The notes: generated by a model not told the origin, from the sequence alone. 64,000 bases of DNA from Spisula solida (GCA_947247005.1 OX365944.1:20745501-20809500), one strand, 5' to 3'; counted from the first letter of the stretch, positions 1 through 12,293 are shown. Numbers and translations: made by a program.

Positions 1-610
1 AAGTCGAGCTATTGTCATGATGGGATTGTGTGCGTTGGTTAAGTTTATTGTCATTTTCTCTGTCAATTACTCCAAGATTATCAAAGGTATCAACTTGAAA
101 CTTAAGATAGTTATTCACAATCACAAGGGAATCCATACTGACAAAGCTGATAACTCTGTGACCAATATTTATGGAGTTATCTGTCCTTGTTTGGACTTAG
201 TACATAGAAACAGTGGCAAATTTTACACATAAGCTGAATTTTCTCAAACACTATTTAAGCTTTTAACTTGAAAGTTAGTACACTTGTGAAATATGATGAC
301 CAACATCTACTGACTAGAGGAAACAACTCTATACAGCATTTAATAAGAGTTATTCCCCTTTTCTGACTTTCAATCTTTACACAAAAATTTCAATTACTCA
401 AAGACTATCAAAGGTATCCACTTGAAACTCAACATAGTTATTCACTATCACAAGGGGAGATCATACAGACAAGGCTGGTAACTCTGTGACCTTTATTTAT
501 GAGTTATATACATATCTGCCCTTGTTACTCTTAGAATTTTGACTCACAGATGAGCAAGGATACTATCAAGTACGAGAAAGTCGAGCGTCCAGCACTCGTC
601 GGCGGTGCTT
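1..610 (+). repeat. dispersed GTCGAGC-type repeat, two partial units
   Basis: The words AATCACAAGGG..TCCATAC, CAAAGGTATC.ACTTGAAAC and GTAACTCTGTGACC occur twice here and again at 28796-29105. It is non-coding. Confidence 0.65.
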
Positions 611-652
611 TTGTTAGGTGATAGAGCTGTGTATATTTCACCTTTCTTACAG

Positions 653-3600
653 AACATTCAGCGTGTTATGTAGCAACAGAAGAAGGTGAGAAATATGTAC
701 GGGTATTTTCAGCAATCAGATGGCATCATGTGATCAACGATATTACTGGTATCCGGATGATAGAACATGACAAAGTTATACCAATGAGTATGTACTGTTT
801 GCTTTCAGTTGTTCATTTTAAAAGTTAATTAATTACAGGCCCCAATTCCACGAAAAAACTTAAGTTATTGCCCAGCTAAGTCTGCTATTTTAAAAGCATA
901 TTTTGTTGGTTGAATGATTCAAAAGTATACTTGTATATATTGTTTACTCTCAGTGAGTTGCCATTTAATAGTTCAATACATATAAAGTCCGATATTTGCC
1001 CAAAATAGTGTTTTAAAGTTATTAACATCTAAAGTAAAAACTGTTATAACAAGCTAAAGTACAAAGTTCTTTATTGTTCATATCTGTTTGAAATCACCTA
1101 CTAAATCATTATTTAGCTATAAATGCACAGTTTCTGATAGTAATCTACATCACAAGACTATAATTGTAGTCATATAATAAATTCAAAATAACAATCTCAG
1201 CTGAGCAATAACTTGAGTTTTTTCGTGGAATTGGGGCCAGGAATCCTACAATTCAGGAATTATCAGGAAATCCAGATTTGCTGCACTAGAAAGAATGAAC
1301 ATAGTCATTTGAGGAAAATTTGCGAAGTACTGACCATTAAAGTATGGTCATTTGAAATTTCATGAGCTGCATTTAAGGATAGAGCAATATTTGAATCAGA
1401 GAAACGGCTTAGGGCAGTGTGCTAATGGCACCCAAAAGAATTGCATCTTATTTTCAGGATTATGCTTATAATAAATAATATTGCCTCCTACAGTATGTTT
1501 TCATTATAACAATCAAAATAGGCAGGTCAACAAATGCCATTATTTTCTTACTTCCGATTCTGAGTGATCCATGATGGCACTTTTGATTATTGAACAATTT
1601 ATAAATACAAGTGGGTAGCATGATAGCCTAGTAGTTAACACTCAACTACTAATCCGGAGGTCCATGATTCGAAATCTCTTGTCAGGGCACAGGAAATTTC
1701 GGTAATGCTTTTCAGTGAGAGATTAACTGGTCAGTAACCCAGGCCCTGATCTACTGAAACATCTCAATCCGAGCTAAATCTCATCTCAAATATTGTCATG
1801 TGTCTGTTAGATAATATCCATGGGAGAATGGACTCAAAATTCGTATCACAAAACTGAAAACCTTATTCTTAGTTCATTACAGTAAAACTTTAAAGAGCTT
1901 GAATTCCAAACGTATCTCAAATTCTGACTACGATTTGAACAAAATCTCAATTTGAGTTGAGATTTCTACTTGAGATGCTTTGGGAGATCAGGGCCTGAGT
2001 TAGTAAGCATGTATCTGTGCTATATATTGTGCTTGTTTAAGAACCAAAGAAAATTTCCGGAAGGAGCACTCGGATTCAATGTATCATGCAACGGTCTATT
2101 TCCTCAAATGTTGCCCTCAATAGTTTATACTAATTTATTTAAGGTCGATTGTGAAACAAGTTTTTCCAACTTATATTAATCACTCTCGACACCTCATTCC
2201 TGATGTTAACCATCGCCACGAGGGTATGAGAGAAGAGAAGCCATCTTCCCTTTTATGCTGAGCGTCTAGCAAGGGAATTTCTGGTACCATTTTTATTTCG
2301 TCTTTTGTATGACGCGGCCAGGGATCGAACCTGAGACCTCCCGCACTCGAAGCGAACGCTCAACCACTAGGCTATCGAGGAGGCGGTGTTGCCCTTAATA
2401 GCCAATCCATTAGGGATAAAACAAATACTGTTGCACTTATGCCTGTCTCAGTAAAATGCAAACAAATACATGTATGCACAATTTTTTAGGTTATTTGGAG
2501 CCTATGATTATGTATGGTTGGAGAAAAGTTTTATCTGTTGAACAAGGGCTGGATGATGGGTAAGATTTGTTTTATTAGTCCCCTACCGGTTAGTCAGTCA
2601 AAAAATTTGGATCCTGACATAACTCAGTTTCCAAGCTAGGTTTATGAAACTTGGTATGTGGTTAGGGGGCAATGAGGGGATAATGCACGTCCAAAAACAT
2701 TTCGATTCCGACCAAAATTGTGGTTGCTATGGCAACAGAAACATTGAAAATGGCTTAAAACCGGTAGGGGACTTCTGTATTGCTTGCAATTCTTAATGAC
2801 TTGTTCTTCATAATTATAGTGTCTGCTACACAGAACTCTTGTTTCAACAAAACTTCACAAACTCAATTGCAGTAAGTCTAGTTGTGCCTATCGATGGAAT
2901 GTTTTGCTTGTATCAATTTTGCAGAGTTATTGAACTTTGAATTTCTATTAGCTCGACTATTCGCAGAAAACAATTTGAGCTATTGTTGTGACAGGATTGC
3001 GTGTGGACGTGTGTGTTGATTAAGTTTTTTGTCCGAGTCATGGCGTTCATAGGCGTGTTCTTGTTAATAATCTTTTTGGCCATATCTTTGTAGATCCGTA
3101 CAACTATAATTTTTGATAAGCATAGAATATACATATATGACATATATAAATATAACAATGAACTAGATGTTTGTAATATTTCAGTCCGTCTAGTGATATA
3201 GCAGAGTCTGTGTTCAATGAGAACTGTGTTAGATGTGGCCGTATTTTACCAAATGAGGGTGATGTAAGTTATACATATGGAATATCACTGCAGTGTGTTG
3301 ATCCATTGAGCCGTATTATCTAGAGTTGCTTGTGTAATGCCGTATCTCCCGAGACCGCTAGGTTGAGTGAGATGTGGTATGGCGCAAGCAACGAGAGGTA
3401 ATACGGCTTAACGGATCAACACCACTGCAGTTATATTCCTTTTATTATAATACCTTCAAAAGTGAAAAAAGCGCTTTTACGCGCGAACATGCGTGTATAC
3501 ATTGACGTCATGAACGTCAACATATTTTCGGCATATAACGCGCACTCATTCATAAAAAGGCAATTGTTTACGTCGTGACGTCATTGACGTTGGCATATGT

Positions 3601-6600
3601 TCGGCATATAACCCGTCAGACATGCATGATACGGATTTGGAAAACCAGACATGTATGATACGGAAAATGCAATCTGTCGCGTTGTATTCCACTGCACGAT
3701 TTGGCCTGTATTCGTGACAAAACATTGCTAGGTATATAATAAAAGTCTTTATATATGTTCACTATGTTTCCAACTTGGCAACCACTAACTTGTTTCTTCT
3801 GTATTATGATCAAGTATTCTGACTACATTGTCTGAGGGTGAAAATTTGTGTTTGGAAAGTATTCTCATATAATTAGCCTGATTGGTTGGTAATCAAGACA
3901 AATCCCTTAAACATAGTCCCTGATTAGTTGGCTCTGATAAAACACATCTACCCCTAAAATGGCTGCTACTGAGGTCCAGTGGAGAGTGTGCTTGATTTAT
4001 AACATGGCAATCCAGGGTTGACTCATAGTCACAGATGGTTATATACCCTTCCATGAAAATTAGACAACAATGTCGATTTTCCAACACATTTTGTGGGGAA
4101 TTTGCTGATTCCTTGTTGAAAAATAAATTAGTACAGGTTGGGATGCAGTCCATAAAAACTGGTTCTAGGTGAATAGGCCACTGTATATAACTGAAAAATT
4201 GTTGAGAAATGGCTCTTAAGTTAATAAACTAAGTTTAACATAGTCCCTCAGTTTGTTCTGGAGGCTTGGACAGGGTTCCCACGGTCAAGGAAAAGTCAGG
4301 GAAAAAACATAATTTTTTCAAGGTCAGGGAAAAGACAGGGAATTTGGAATTAGTCAGGGAAATCTAGAAATTGAGCAAAAGTCAGGGAATATTTCATTGA
4401 AGCTGTCGATAAGTGTTTTTGACTAGGAAGAAAATACCTAAGACTGAAAAAATCCTCACTTGCTATGCTCGCTTGGAATATTTCTGAGTCATAATTGTAT
4501 CTTTATGTCAATCAACAGACTTAAAAAGTGCTACCTTAAACTTTTTTGTTCCATGTAAAGCAAAATATAGCCTCCTTGTCTCTATTTTATTGCCAGATTT
4601 TGCTTTTAAAAATATGCTGTGTCTCCTGATCACTCTAAGAAGTCAGGGAAAACTGCTCAGTGGTCAGGGAAAAGTCAGGGAATTTTGTCTTAGAAAATTT
4701 GTGGGAACCCTCTAGGAATATGCATAAAGAATATTGTAAAAACCAGTCTAAAAAGACCATAATGCATGGTTTATTTGTGGGATGTGATATATTATATGTA
4801 AGAAAATTGTAAATTTGCAATGCATGTATATTCGTGCGTAAATGTAATTTTTCTGATAATATATGAAAGCATGTGACTACTAATTTTGTATGTTTCAGTA
4901 CTGTTGGAGATGGATGGGTTACAACTACGGGTTTGATATGCTGGTTGTTATTGTCAATAGGTAAGCTTGAACAACAAAAATTTAACATTAAAACAAATTC
5001 CAGGTTTGGAATTACCTTACCCAGACATTTTTAGCTCGACTTTTTGCATACTGAATATCCAGGTATGTAATCTAGCTATTTATGTCCCCCTCACATAGTG
5101 GCTGCATGTCTGTCTTAACCACTGGTCCGATTGCTTGGTACTTAGCCCAGCTGTGCATATTGTCAGGAATTTGAGTTTGGATGATATTTGTCGGAGCTTT
5201 GGCCCTTGTGAAAGATATAGTTATGTTTATGTGTCAAAACCCCTTCTTGTTAAAAATAGTTAAGTTACCAATTTTCGATGGCTGCTTTCAGCAGTTCAGC
5301 CGTTCAGATACCCTTTGACATTTTAACTTCCCCTGGTCATTGGGCTACCTAAGGAAACACATGTTTGAGTCTCCTTGGTTGAGTGGAGCATGTGGGTTAT
5401 TTTTGGTCAGAGAAATTAAGTAACTACCCTGGTAACCCAGATAGGGATCGAACCCAGGGCCTCGATCCAAAAGCGCACGCCCTTCCTCTAGGCAACAACT
5501 CCCCATTGTGGTGTTATTTTAATTATGGACTTCGCTGGAAATATTTTTTTACCAAGAGATGTTCGATAAAATTTCGTAACTACAGATGCTATTAGAATAA
5601 GTTACAAAACCTAAGGCTTTGAATCTATTGAATCTAAAACTGTGTATTGATATTATTTCAGAATATTATCTGTCAGAAGAAATACTCATACTGAAGACTA
5701 TCCTAGGTCTGTCAGCCTACAAGCATCAAGACATCTGTGTTATAGGTAATCAATAAATTGGTTAATATAAATTCTTACACACCCAGCGGTTTCAGCTATA
5801 TACACATAGAGGAAACCACATTGTGTACGAATTACCCAATTAAACACAGCTACGGCTGAATAACTTCAAACTGCAAATATAGTCTCTATTTTCAACATTT
5901 CGACTTTATTAAGTCTTCATCAGGAATGTCACTTAAGAAATAAGTAAACAATGTCATGAGTTATAATTCCATGCTTTATCAATTGGTTTTAAGTTACAGT
6001 TGACAGTTGGTGTGTGTTGTGCCACCAGGAAAGTTTCCCTACGAGATATTAGAGGTGTTTTAAAGAGTAGAGAGCTCCCTCTTGAAATGGGCCTCAGCAG
6101 TTGATGCTGGATCGGTGTTCTGTATTCTGATTGTCCATGAAAAGAGCCGTACTAAATAGGTTGATTGTAACTTCAGTGACAAGTCTACATAATACTGCCA
6201 CATATAATTTAAAAAATATATTATTTTACCTCCAGTACAAAGTATTCATTGGGCTATATTGGAATGATCACCCTTTTTTCATCCATCTGTTGGAGTACTG
6301 GTATTCACCATTTAAGGTAAAAGTGTCGGTTATTAGTTGATAAGTGGAGTAATTATACAGTTACTTATTTCCATGTTTTATAGGGTTACAATATCTTCAG
6401 TGGACGAGGATGGAAAAGAAACATACAGGAAAAGCTCAAAAATAAAAAATATCCTATTAGGAAAAAATGAGGTAAGGAAAATAACATGTTGTTTATGGTT
6501 ATGAATTGACAGAAGAAAAAGTTTTTATTTGGAAATCTAAGGGATTAGGGGGTATATTGCTTTGCACATGTCTGTCAGTCTGTCTGTCAGTCGGTAGACC

Positions 6601-7517
6601 AAATGGTGTATGTTCAATAACTCGAGAACGCTTCGCCCTGGGATGTTCAAACTTTATCAATAGTTAATGACCCATATTGATTTTGAGTTCAGTAGGTCAA
6701 AGTCACTGTGACCTTCACCATTTCAGACTATTCAAATGGTTTCCATTCAATAACTCAAAAACGCTTTGTCCTAGGATCTTCAAACTTTACTTGGATGTAG
6801 GTCATCAATAGTAGATGACCCCTATTGATTTTGAGGTCAAAGGTCATGGTCACAGTGACCGTCACCATTTCTGACTATTCAAATGGTTTCCTTTCAATAA
6901 CTTGGGTACGTTTTGCCCTAGGATCTTCAAACTTTACATGGAGGTTGGTCATTAACAGTAGATGACCTCTACTGATTTTGAGGTCAGTAGGTCAAAGTCA
7001 CTGTGACCGTTGCCATATCTGACTATTGGGCTGCCATGGGGGCATTCGTGTTTCACAAACATCTCTTGTTAAGCATATGTTTAGGTTTTGTATTATATCG
7101 ACTTTTTATGGACAAAATTGAACAAATGTAGCTTTTTCCTTCAAGTAAATTAAAGTCATTTTGCGTAATTTCGTTTCCAGAAATCATTAGAACATTTAGA
7201 GTTGGAAAAATCTGGTAATTGTCTTATGCGGTTTGGCAAATTCAGCAGACAGACAAATTGTTGTCTTTTCTTTTGCACATATTCATACACTTAATTTTAG
7301 GTAGTACACTGCGAGAATGTCCATCAGCAGCATATGAATTTGTGTATCTTGTGTTTTTTTGGCTTTGGTTTATCAGATTTTTGATATTTTTCAGGAGAAT
7401 ATTGCGTTGATAATCGAGAAGAATCTCAAGTATCCGATAGCTATCAGTATGAACGTGATGTTTCTATCCCCTAGTACAGACGATCCTATACCAAAATTAT
7501 GTATACCAAACAGATGA
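653..7517 (+). CDS. 3' part of an unrecognised multi-exon gene
   Basis: Nine exons can be joined without breaking phase: 653-787, 2490-2559, 3185-3263, 4899-4960, 5662-5745, 6384-6471, 7181-7214, 7301-7341 and 7395-7517 (stop TGA). Each has an AG acceptor and a GT donor. Together they encode about 238 residues; the start is left of the window. The product is soluble-looking, with no clear membrane segment. It contains a C-x2-C pair in NENCVRCGRILPNEGD followed by YCWRWMGYNYGFDMLVVIVNR, and it ends SPSTDDPIPKLCIPNR. The Cys pair and the following YC might bind zinc, but that is only a guess. I do not recognise the family. The last intron (7342-7394) is only 53 bp and T-rich. If it were retained, exon 8 would read into a hydrophobic tail ending at 7410, so the C-terminus is the least certain part. 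The introns hold several inverted-end elements and a SINE. Confidence 0.7.
839..1238. mobile_element. MITE-like element, 400 bp, GGCCCCAATTCCACG ends
   Basis: The ends are inverted copies: GGCCCCAATTCCACGAAAAA at the left and its complement at the right, extending through TTAAGTTATTGC with one or two changes, about 35 bp. There is no ORF. It lies in the intron after the first visible exon of the left-hand gene. Confidence 0.85.
1612..1745 (+). mobile_element. tRNA-derived SINE fragment
   Basis: It contains an A-box-like stretch (TAGCCTAGTAGTTAACACTC) and a B-box-like GATTCGAAATC, spaced as in a tRNA, followed by a tail without further tRNA resemblance. It is too degenerate for a functional tRNA. 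It runs directly into the element at 1742. Confidence 0.6.
1742..1995. mobile_element. MITE-like family B copy, GGCCCTGATCT ends
   Basis: Inverted ends GGCCCTGATCT/AGATCAGGGCC with internal AAATCTCAACTCAAATTGAG-type palindromes. It belongs to a family with other copies at 40287-40534, 44783-45033 and 47788-48039 and a half copy at 10316-10444. It is 254 bp and non-coding. Confidence 0.8.
2178..2398 (-). mobile_element. tRNA-derived SINE
   Basis: On the minus strand the head reads like a tRNA, with an A box (TAGCCTAGTGGTTGAGCG) and a B box (GGTTCGATCCC), then a body running to about 2178. The body recurs without its head at 10130-10255. It is a polymerase III-type SINE, not a tRNA gene. Confidence 0.75.
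2578..2810 (-). mobile_element. MITE-like family A copy, AGTCCCCTACCGGTT ends
   Basis: The ends AGTCCCCTACCGG and CCGGTAGGGGACT are inverted. The core carries the shared words AAGTTTCATAAACCTAGC, TTATGTCAGGATC and TTGCTATGGCAACAG. Other copies lie at 9137-9320, 17297-17747, 43306-43571 and 53202-53470. A CTGAC/GACGG stretch inside the copies is the seed of a tetranucleotide array. Confidence 0.8.
3282..3436. mobile_element. palindromic MITE-like element beside exon 3 donor
   Basis: The ends ACTGCAGTG..GTTGATCC and GCCGTATTA recur inverted across about 155 bp. It starts 19 bp after the donor of exon 3 of the left-hand gene. Confidence 0.75.
4271..4711. mobile_element. hAT-like MITE, CAGGGTTCCCAC ends
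   Basis: Inverted ends CAGGGTTCCCAC/GTGGGAACCCT enclose repeated words GTCAGGGAAAA. The flanks (CTTGGAC and CTAGGAA) could be a decayed 8-bp duplication as made by hAT elements, but they match only partly. It is non-coding. Confidence 0.7.
5430..5515 (-). mobile_element. tRNA-derived SINE head
   Basis: On the minus strand the A-box-like GCCTAGAGGAAGGGCG and the B box GGGTTCGATCCC are tRNA-spaced. No folded functional tRNA is expected, because the anticodon arm is poor. Confidence 0.55.
6560..7075 (+). repeat. dispersed repeat with internal ~170-bp tandem units
   Basis: Units carrying CAATAACTCAAAAACGCTTTG, AGGATCTTCAAACTTTAC and CACTGTGACC recur about three times here. The same family appears in the opposite orientation at 45160-45610. 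It has no coding sense. It lies in an intron of the left-hand gene. Confidence 0.75.
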
Positions 7518-7564
7518 TATACCAATAGTGTTGTGTTGATATCTAGTCACCATGGCTACAATGT

Positions 7565-8275
7565 CTAGTGTAACCGTGTTACATGTACACAAGTATATAA
7601 GTAGTCACAGGTGTCTGTGTGTTGTTGATAAGTTGGTTTTTAAAAAAAAGAATTGGGGGGCAGATGTAACCTTAAGCCTGTGCTTGGTATAGCTTCGTGT
7701 TTTGCTGTTCGCTCCATCCCTGTAACAGCAGTGTTACTGTTTCTGTTATCTGTATGTTCATAATAACTTGAGCGAATCGCTCCCGGGATCAAAGATGGTT
7801 GTCGGAATGTTACGATATATTTATATGTAAATTATACAGATACATAATAGCATCCATAGAGGTGATAATCAACTACACTTCCAGTTTATATATTTATTTC
7901 CATAACGTTTTTACACTAGTTTCAGTAATCAAACAATAGTGTTCACACGATATTATCACAAAATATTATCCAGTTATTAGTCATTATGATAACGTCCATA
8001 CTCACTGGACACCTAACTTCCACTCCCCAGAATCTAAGACTTCGGACAATAACTCAAAATGTTCGTTCGTGCCTGAACCAATGATACCTGTTCCAGCAAG
8101 CACGTGACCTACAGAATATCAAGTTTCTAGCAAATCTCCAAATCTGTTATCTTACGTACCCGTCACGTGGTACCTATTAATAGCTTATTCTATCAGGTAA
8201 CCAACTTATCAACAACACACAGACACCTGTGACTACTTATATACTTGTGTACATGTAACACGGTTACACTAGTCA
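7565..8275. mobile_element. 711-bp element with 74-bp perfect inverted ends
   Basis: Positions 7565-7638 and 8202-8275 are perfect inverted copies over 74 bp. They begin with CTAG and then TGTAACCGTGTTACATG. The TA inside CTAG may be the target duplication. There is no ORF. It lies just downstream of the stop of the left-hand gene, probably in its 3' UTR. Confidence 0.85.
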
Positions 8276-8276
8276 C

Positions 8277-8521
8277 CTGGGAACTGTTATATCAAAGCAC
8301 TTTCGAAAATCTGTGACGCACACACTTAATTATAATTTTATGACAACTACAAATTGTGGACAAATTGTATGATTTAAAGGCATTTATTTACAGAAACATT
8401 ATTGATGTTGCACATCCCTTTATCCATTTTTAATTTATAGTTATTAAAGAATTATGAAGAATTTAAATTTCTGTGTAACTTTGAGATTTTTGTACGGTAA
8501 GTGCTTTGATAAAACAGTACC
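8277..8521. mobile_element. MITE-like family C copy, GTACTGTTTTATCAAAGCAC ends
   Basis: The right end GTGCTTTGATAAAACAGTACC and a diverged left end are inverted. Full copies occur at 37867-38097 and 46691-46925, and a right half at 44740-44785. The interior holds AATTGTGGA and TTTGAATTCTTTA-like words. It is non-coding. Confidence 0.75.
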
Positions 8522-8934
8522 GTTGACTGGAGTATGTGATGTTCCATTGGTCTGCAAATTCATTTTATTCTCTGGAGGAATATGTTACCAGTGATACACA
8601 AAATCTGAAACAACTGGATTATGTAATGTCGTAGCATTGGTCTGCAAATGGAAGAATTGATGCACAAAGTCTGTCAAAACTGTTTCTTATTGTGATATGA
8701 GATGGCAAAGCAAACATTTCGTTGTCTTGTGGAGATGGCTTCAACTTGTTGTGTATAATGATTGTTGGTGCTGTATAATTGTTAATTCAAGGCATGAATG
8801 ATGAGATTAATTTATGATAATATTATGTGTTATTATGTGCAATGATTACTGGTAACATGCTGTTTGCTCACATGTTGATTCAGTGAGGTTCACACATGAA
8901 CATTTGAATCCCAAACCTGAACATTTTTGGTTGA

Positions 8935-9120
8935 ACAGGGGTCCTATAAATCCGGATTTGCTTGTTCTAGGAAGAATGAACATGCCTGAAAAAAAAGTTC
9001 TTTGATGATAAAAGTTTCAGTATTGACTAACTTATGGTAACATCAAATATCGAATGCAGGATTGTTTGAAACAGATATTGTTTGGTGTGATAATGTTTAC
9101 TAATGGCACCCAAAACAGAC
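8935..9120. repeat. dispersed repeat family D copy
   Basis: The family is marked by GGGGTCCTA, AATCCGGATTTGCTG, AAGAATGAAC and AATGGCACCCAAAA. Other copies lie at about 1240-1590, 12640-12830, 16790-17060, 49425-49690, 51208-51452 and 58274-58512, with varying divergence. No inverted ends are visible. Confidence 0.7.
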
Positions 9121-9136
9121 CCACTTATTATTATTC

Positions 9137-9320
9137 CATACCCGTTTTTGACCGAAGGGGCTATAGGTTTGCCCTCCGTCTGTCCGTCAAAAAATCTGGA
9201 TCCTGACATAACTGAAACAGTTTCCAAAAAGTGTAGTTGCTATGGCAACAGAAATAATTGAAAATGGCTTCAAACCTGTAGGGGACTTCTGTATTGCTTG
9301 CAATTCTTAATGACTTGTTT
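9137..9320 (-). mobile_element. MITE-like family A copy, truncated
   Basis: It has the family A left end (ACCGAAGGGGCTATAGGTTT) and right end (GTAGGGGACTTCTGTATTGC) but lacks part of the core present in other copies. Confidence 0.75.
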
Positions 9321-9776
9321 CCTTTATTTGACATTTTGTCTCAGTAGGACGCCCTGATGCCTAGTCATTATACCACTCATATAATTAAAATCTTGATTTT
9401 GTATTTTATTTCATCAATTTTTTTTTCTTCGACTCCAAAGCAGGATTTTATTTGAACAGTATGTTATGTTATTGATCTCAAATTGTTTATTTTTGTTTCT
9501 AGTTCCTGATAGGTCTGTAAAATATATGAATATTCAAATTATATGATGTGTTCTTATCTATGAAATTTATATAGCTCAACCAGTTGCGGTACATACCTCT
9601 GGCTTAGAAGAATGAGGTTGTTAAAACAAAGATGCTATTTTGAGAAAACAAGAAAAACTGTTTAAAAACTATTCTTTACTTGTGGAAAAACAAGCTTTTT
9701 CGATTTCAGTTTGGTCATCATGACCTATAATGATTTTGAATATGTATGGGTCTCATAAGGTTGTTACTAGCACTTA

Positions 9777-9988
9777 TAGTCCAGTTAGGATATTGTGACA
9801 GTGACGTTGCAGTTTATGTGTACGCAAAAATCACAACCATTGCTAAACAGGTAGAGCGATGTTTAGTATGTTAGTTTAGCATTGAAATTATAGTTGTTTG
9901 TACAGTATAAGCCTTTATAATTGGTTTTACACCATTATAGTGGACTCGACCGCTGCGTCACTGGATTTTTATCCTGACTGACTATAGA
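9777..9988 (+). repeat. repeat shared with 47229-47357
   Basis: The stretch beginning CAGTTAGGATATTGTGACAG and ending GCGTCACTGGATTTTT is nearly identical to 47229-47357, but carries about 80 extra bases in the middle. The ORF across the second copy is not kept open here, so I treat it as a repeat. Confidence 0.7.
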
Positions 9989-10129
9989 CCTAATTTTTTT
10001 AAGTCAGCGATATGGTCTAAAACATTAAGTCTTTACACAACCTTCTTGTTAGCCTCTATAGCTTGTCCAAGAAGTTTTCTTGAGCGAGTGCACAAGTCAC
10101 AAACACCATACCAATATTAAAGAAGTTTA

Positions 10130-10444
10130 TATTTCATAGACACCTCATTACTGATGAATCAGATGATATCCATTGTCATGAGGGTATCAATGACAGAAGC
10201 CAGCTTACCCTTTTACACCGAGCGTATAGCAATGGGATTACTGGTCACAAACATTCACAACTCCGGCAATATTCATCTGACCTATAATTCCTGACAGTAA
10301 TGAATATGCACAATATGAGAAAAATCTCAGCTCATATAATAAGAACTCCCAACTTCAGATTTGTCTGTAACTCAGACTCTAATTTTAGCAAAATCTCAAT
10401 TTGAGATGAGATTTCTACTTGAGATGCTTCGGGGAATCGGGGCC
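10130..10444 (-). mobile_element. SINE tail fragment followed by half of a family B element
   Basis: Positions 10130-10255 match the body of the SINE at 2178-2398 without the tRNA head. Positions 10316-10444 are the right half of a family B element ending GAATCGGGGCC. Confidence 0.6.
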
Positions 10445-11097
10445 AGACCAATTTTGTGACATGTGGGAGACAAAATAATACCACATAACCATATTTATTC
10501 GCAACCATTTATTTACTGAAAAATATTTACAAATGTTTAAAAGCTATAATGATTTTATAAAGCGTAATCATTATCACATTTTCAAATTTATGTTTCAATA
10601 CAGAATTTAAAACAACATTGAAATACTTTCTCAAGTACACAGGTTGAATTACAATACATTACTTGTATACCACAATCAACCATGATATGTATACAGGTAA
10701 AACCATTTTGTATATAACTATTCTTTTATCAAAACAATAGCTGCACTTGTGTATGACAGCTGATCGGGATATAACTATCATGTAATGCAGTACACTGCAA
10801 ATTTAAGGATTGCACCGTAATTAGACGACTGTGGGATCCAGTATATCCAGCATGGTTTTCAATCTGGCTATCTGCATGTACCCCGATGTACCGAATTTGA
10901 TGAGTGCACATCTCGCCAAGTTGTAACAAGCACATGACTTCTTGAATCAGTACACCGGGGATGAATCGGCATACACAATCAAGCGCATCTAATTTGCTCT
11001 TATTTTTTTATACAGTCAGTAAGAACTTAGTACATGATTGTAAAATAGTTTGTTCTTGAATTTACTGCAGAATGGATGTTAACAAAACTTGTGTTCA

Positions 11098-11470
11098 GGC
11101 TATAAGAACATGTTTTACAAAGGGAGATGTTCAACCAATAAGAACATGTTTTACAAAGGGAGATGTTCAACCAATAAGAACATGTTTTACAAAGGGAGAT
11201 GTTCAGCCAAAAAGAACATGTTTTACAAAGGGAGATGTTCAGCCAAAACAACATGTTTTACAACGGGAGATGTTCAACCAATGAGAGCATGTTTTACAAA
11301 GAGAGATGTTCAGCCAATAAGAAAATGTTTTACAAAGGGAGATGTTCAACCAATGAGAGCATGTTTTACAAAGAGATGTTCAGCCAATAAGAAAATGTTT
11401 TACAAAGGGAGATGTTCAACCAATGAGAACAAGTTTTACAAAGAGATGTTCAGCCAATAAGAACATGTAT
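11098..11470. repeat. 36-bp minisatellite, about 10 units
   Basis: The unit is CAACCAATAAGAACATGTTT followed by TACAAAGGGAGATGTT. A few units are 33-34 bp. Because 36 is divisible by three, several frames on both strands stay open and read as 12-residue repeats; I see no splice or start context for a gene. Confidence 0.9.
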
Positions 11471-12293
11471 TACAAACGACTGACCAATATCAAAATGTTT
11501 ATACAATGCTGCTACTCAACAATATTCTAACAGCAGCTTGATACTCTGGCTTATCAGTTAACCAGTTGTAGTATCATCAGGTGACATGAGGAAATATGAT
11601 AGTTTATAACTTGAATGGAATGTATTGGATATTCTGAATCGCCCAAATAAGTGTTAACAAACAAACGAGTTGGCATTTGTGACCATTAGTACTAGAATTT
11701 TCCATCATTCTGACAATATTAATCTACAAAGAAGTGAAACAATGCTCACCGTAACTGCTTCCAGGGTGACTGACAAATACAAGCACCAAATTTAGTAAAA
11801 TAAATCTGAGATCTAACCATGTTTAAACTGGAGACTGAGGTTACTATTGTTATGGCTACAGATGCTCGGAAACAATACCAAAGTTGAGGACAAAAACACA
11901 CCATTACACAGCATTATGACATTTACAAGCAACACTGTACAAATTATCTAGAATAATATGCTTTAACAAAACACTGTTTCAACAAACTAATAACACAAAT
12001 TCAGCACTATATGATTTCGATGGCAAACAATTACAATTACAGTATATGGTATAGTACTTCAATTTTCAAGTAATACAAAACTACAAAACTTAAACATTAT
12101 CACTAACAGTTATCAAATGGATTACAAAACTACAATGCTATCAATTACATACCTACAATTTTGCCTATAAGGATATACAAAGCAGAAGAAATGTTTGGCA
12201 TGATGTTTGGTAAATCTAACATGGCATGACATCGGTCCAAGAGGTAAATGATGGAGGTAAACTGGTAACATACTCTTAATAAGGTAACGCATA

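Noticed and set aside
2300..2390. Possible tRNA genes at this and other A/B-box sites
   Set aside because: The anticodon and acceptor arms do not fold convincingly and the same bodies recur elsewhere; they are SINE heads.
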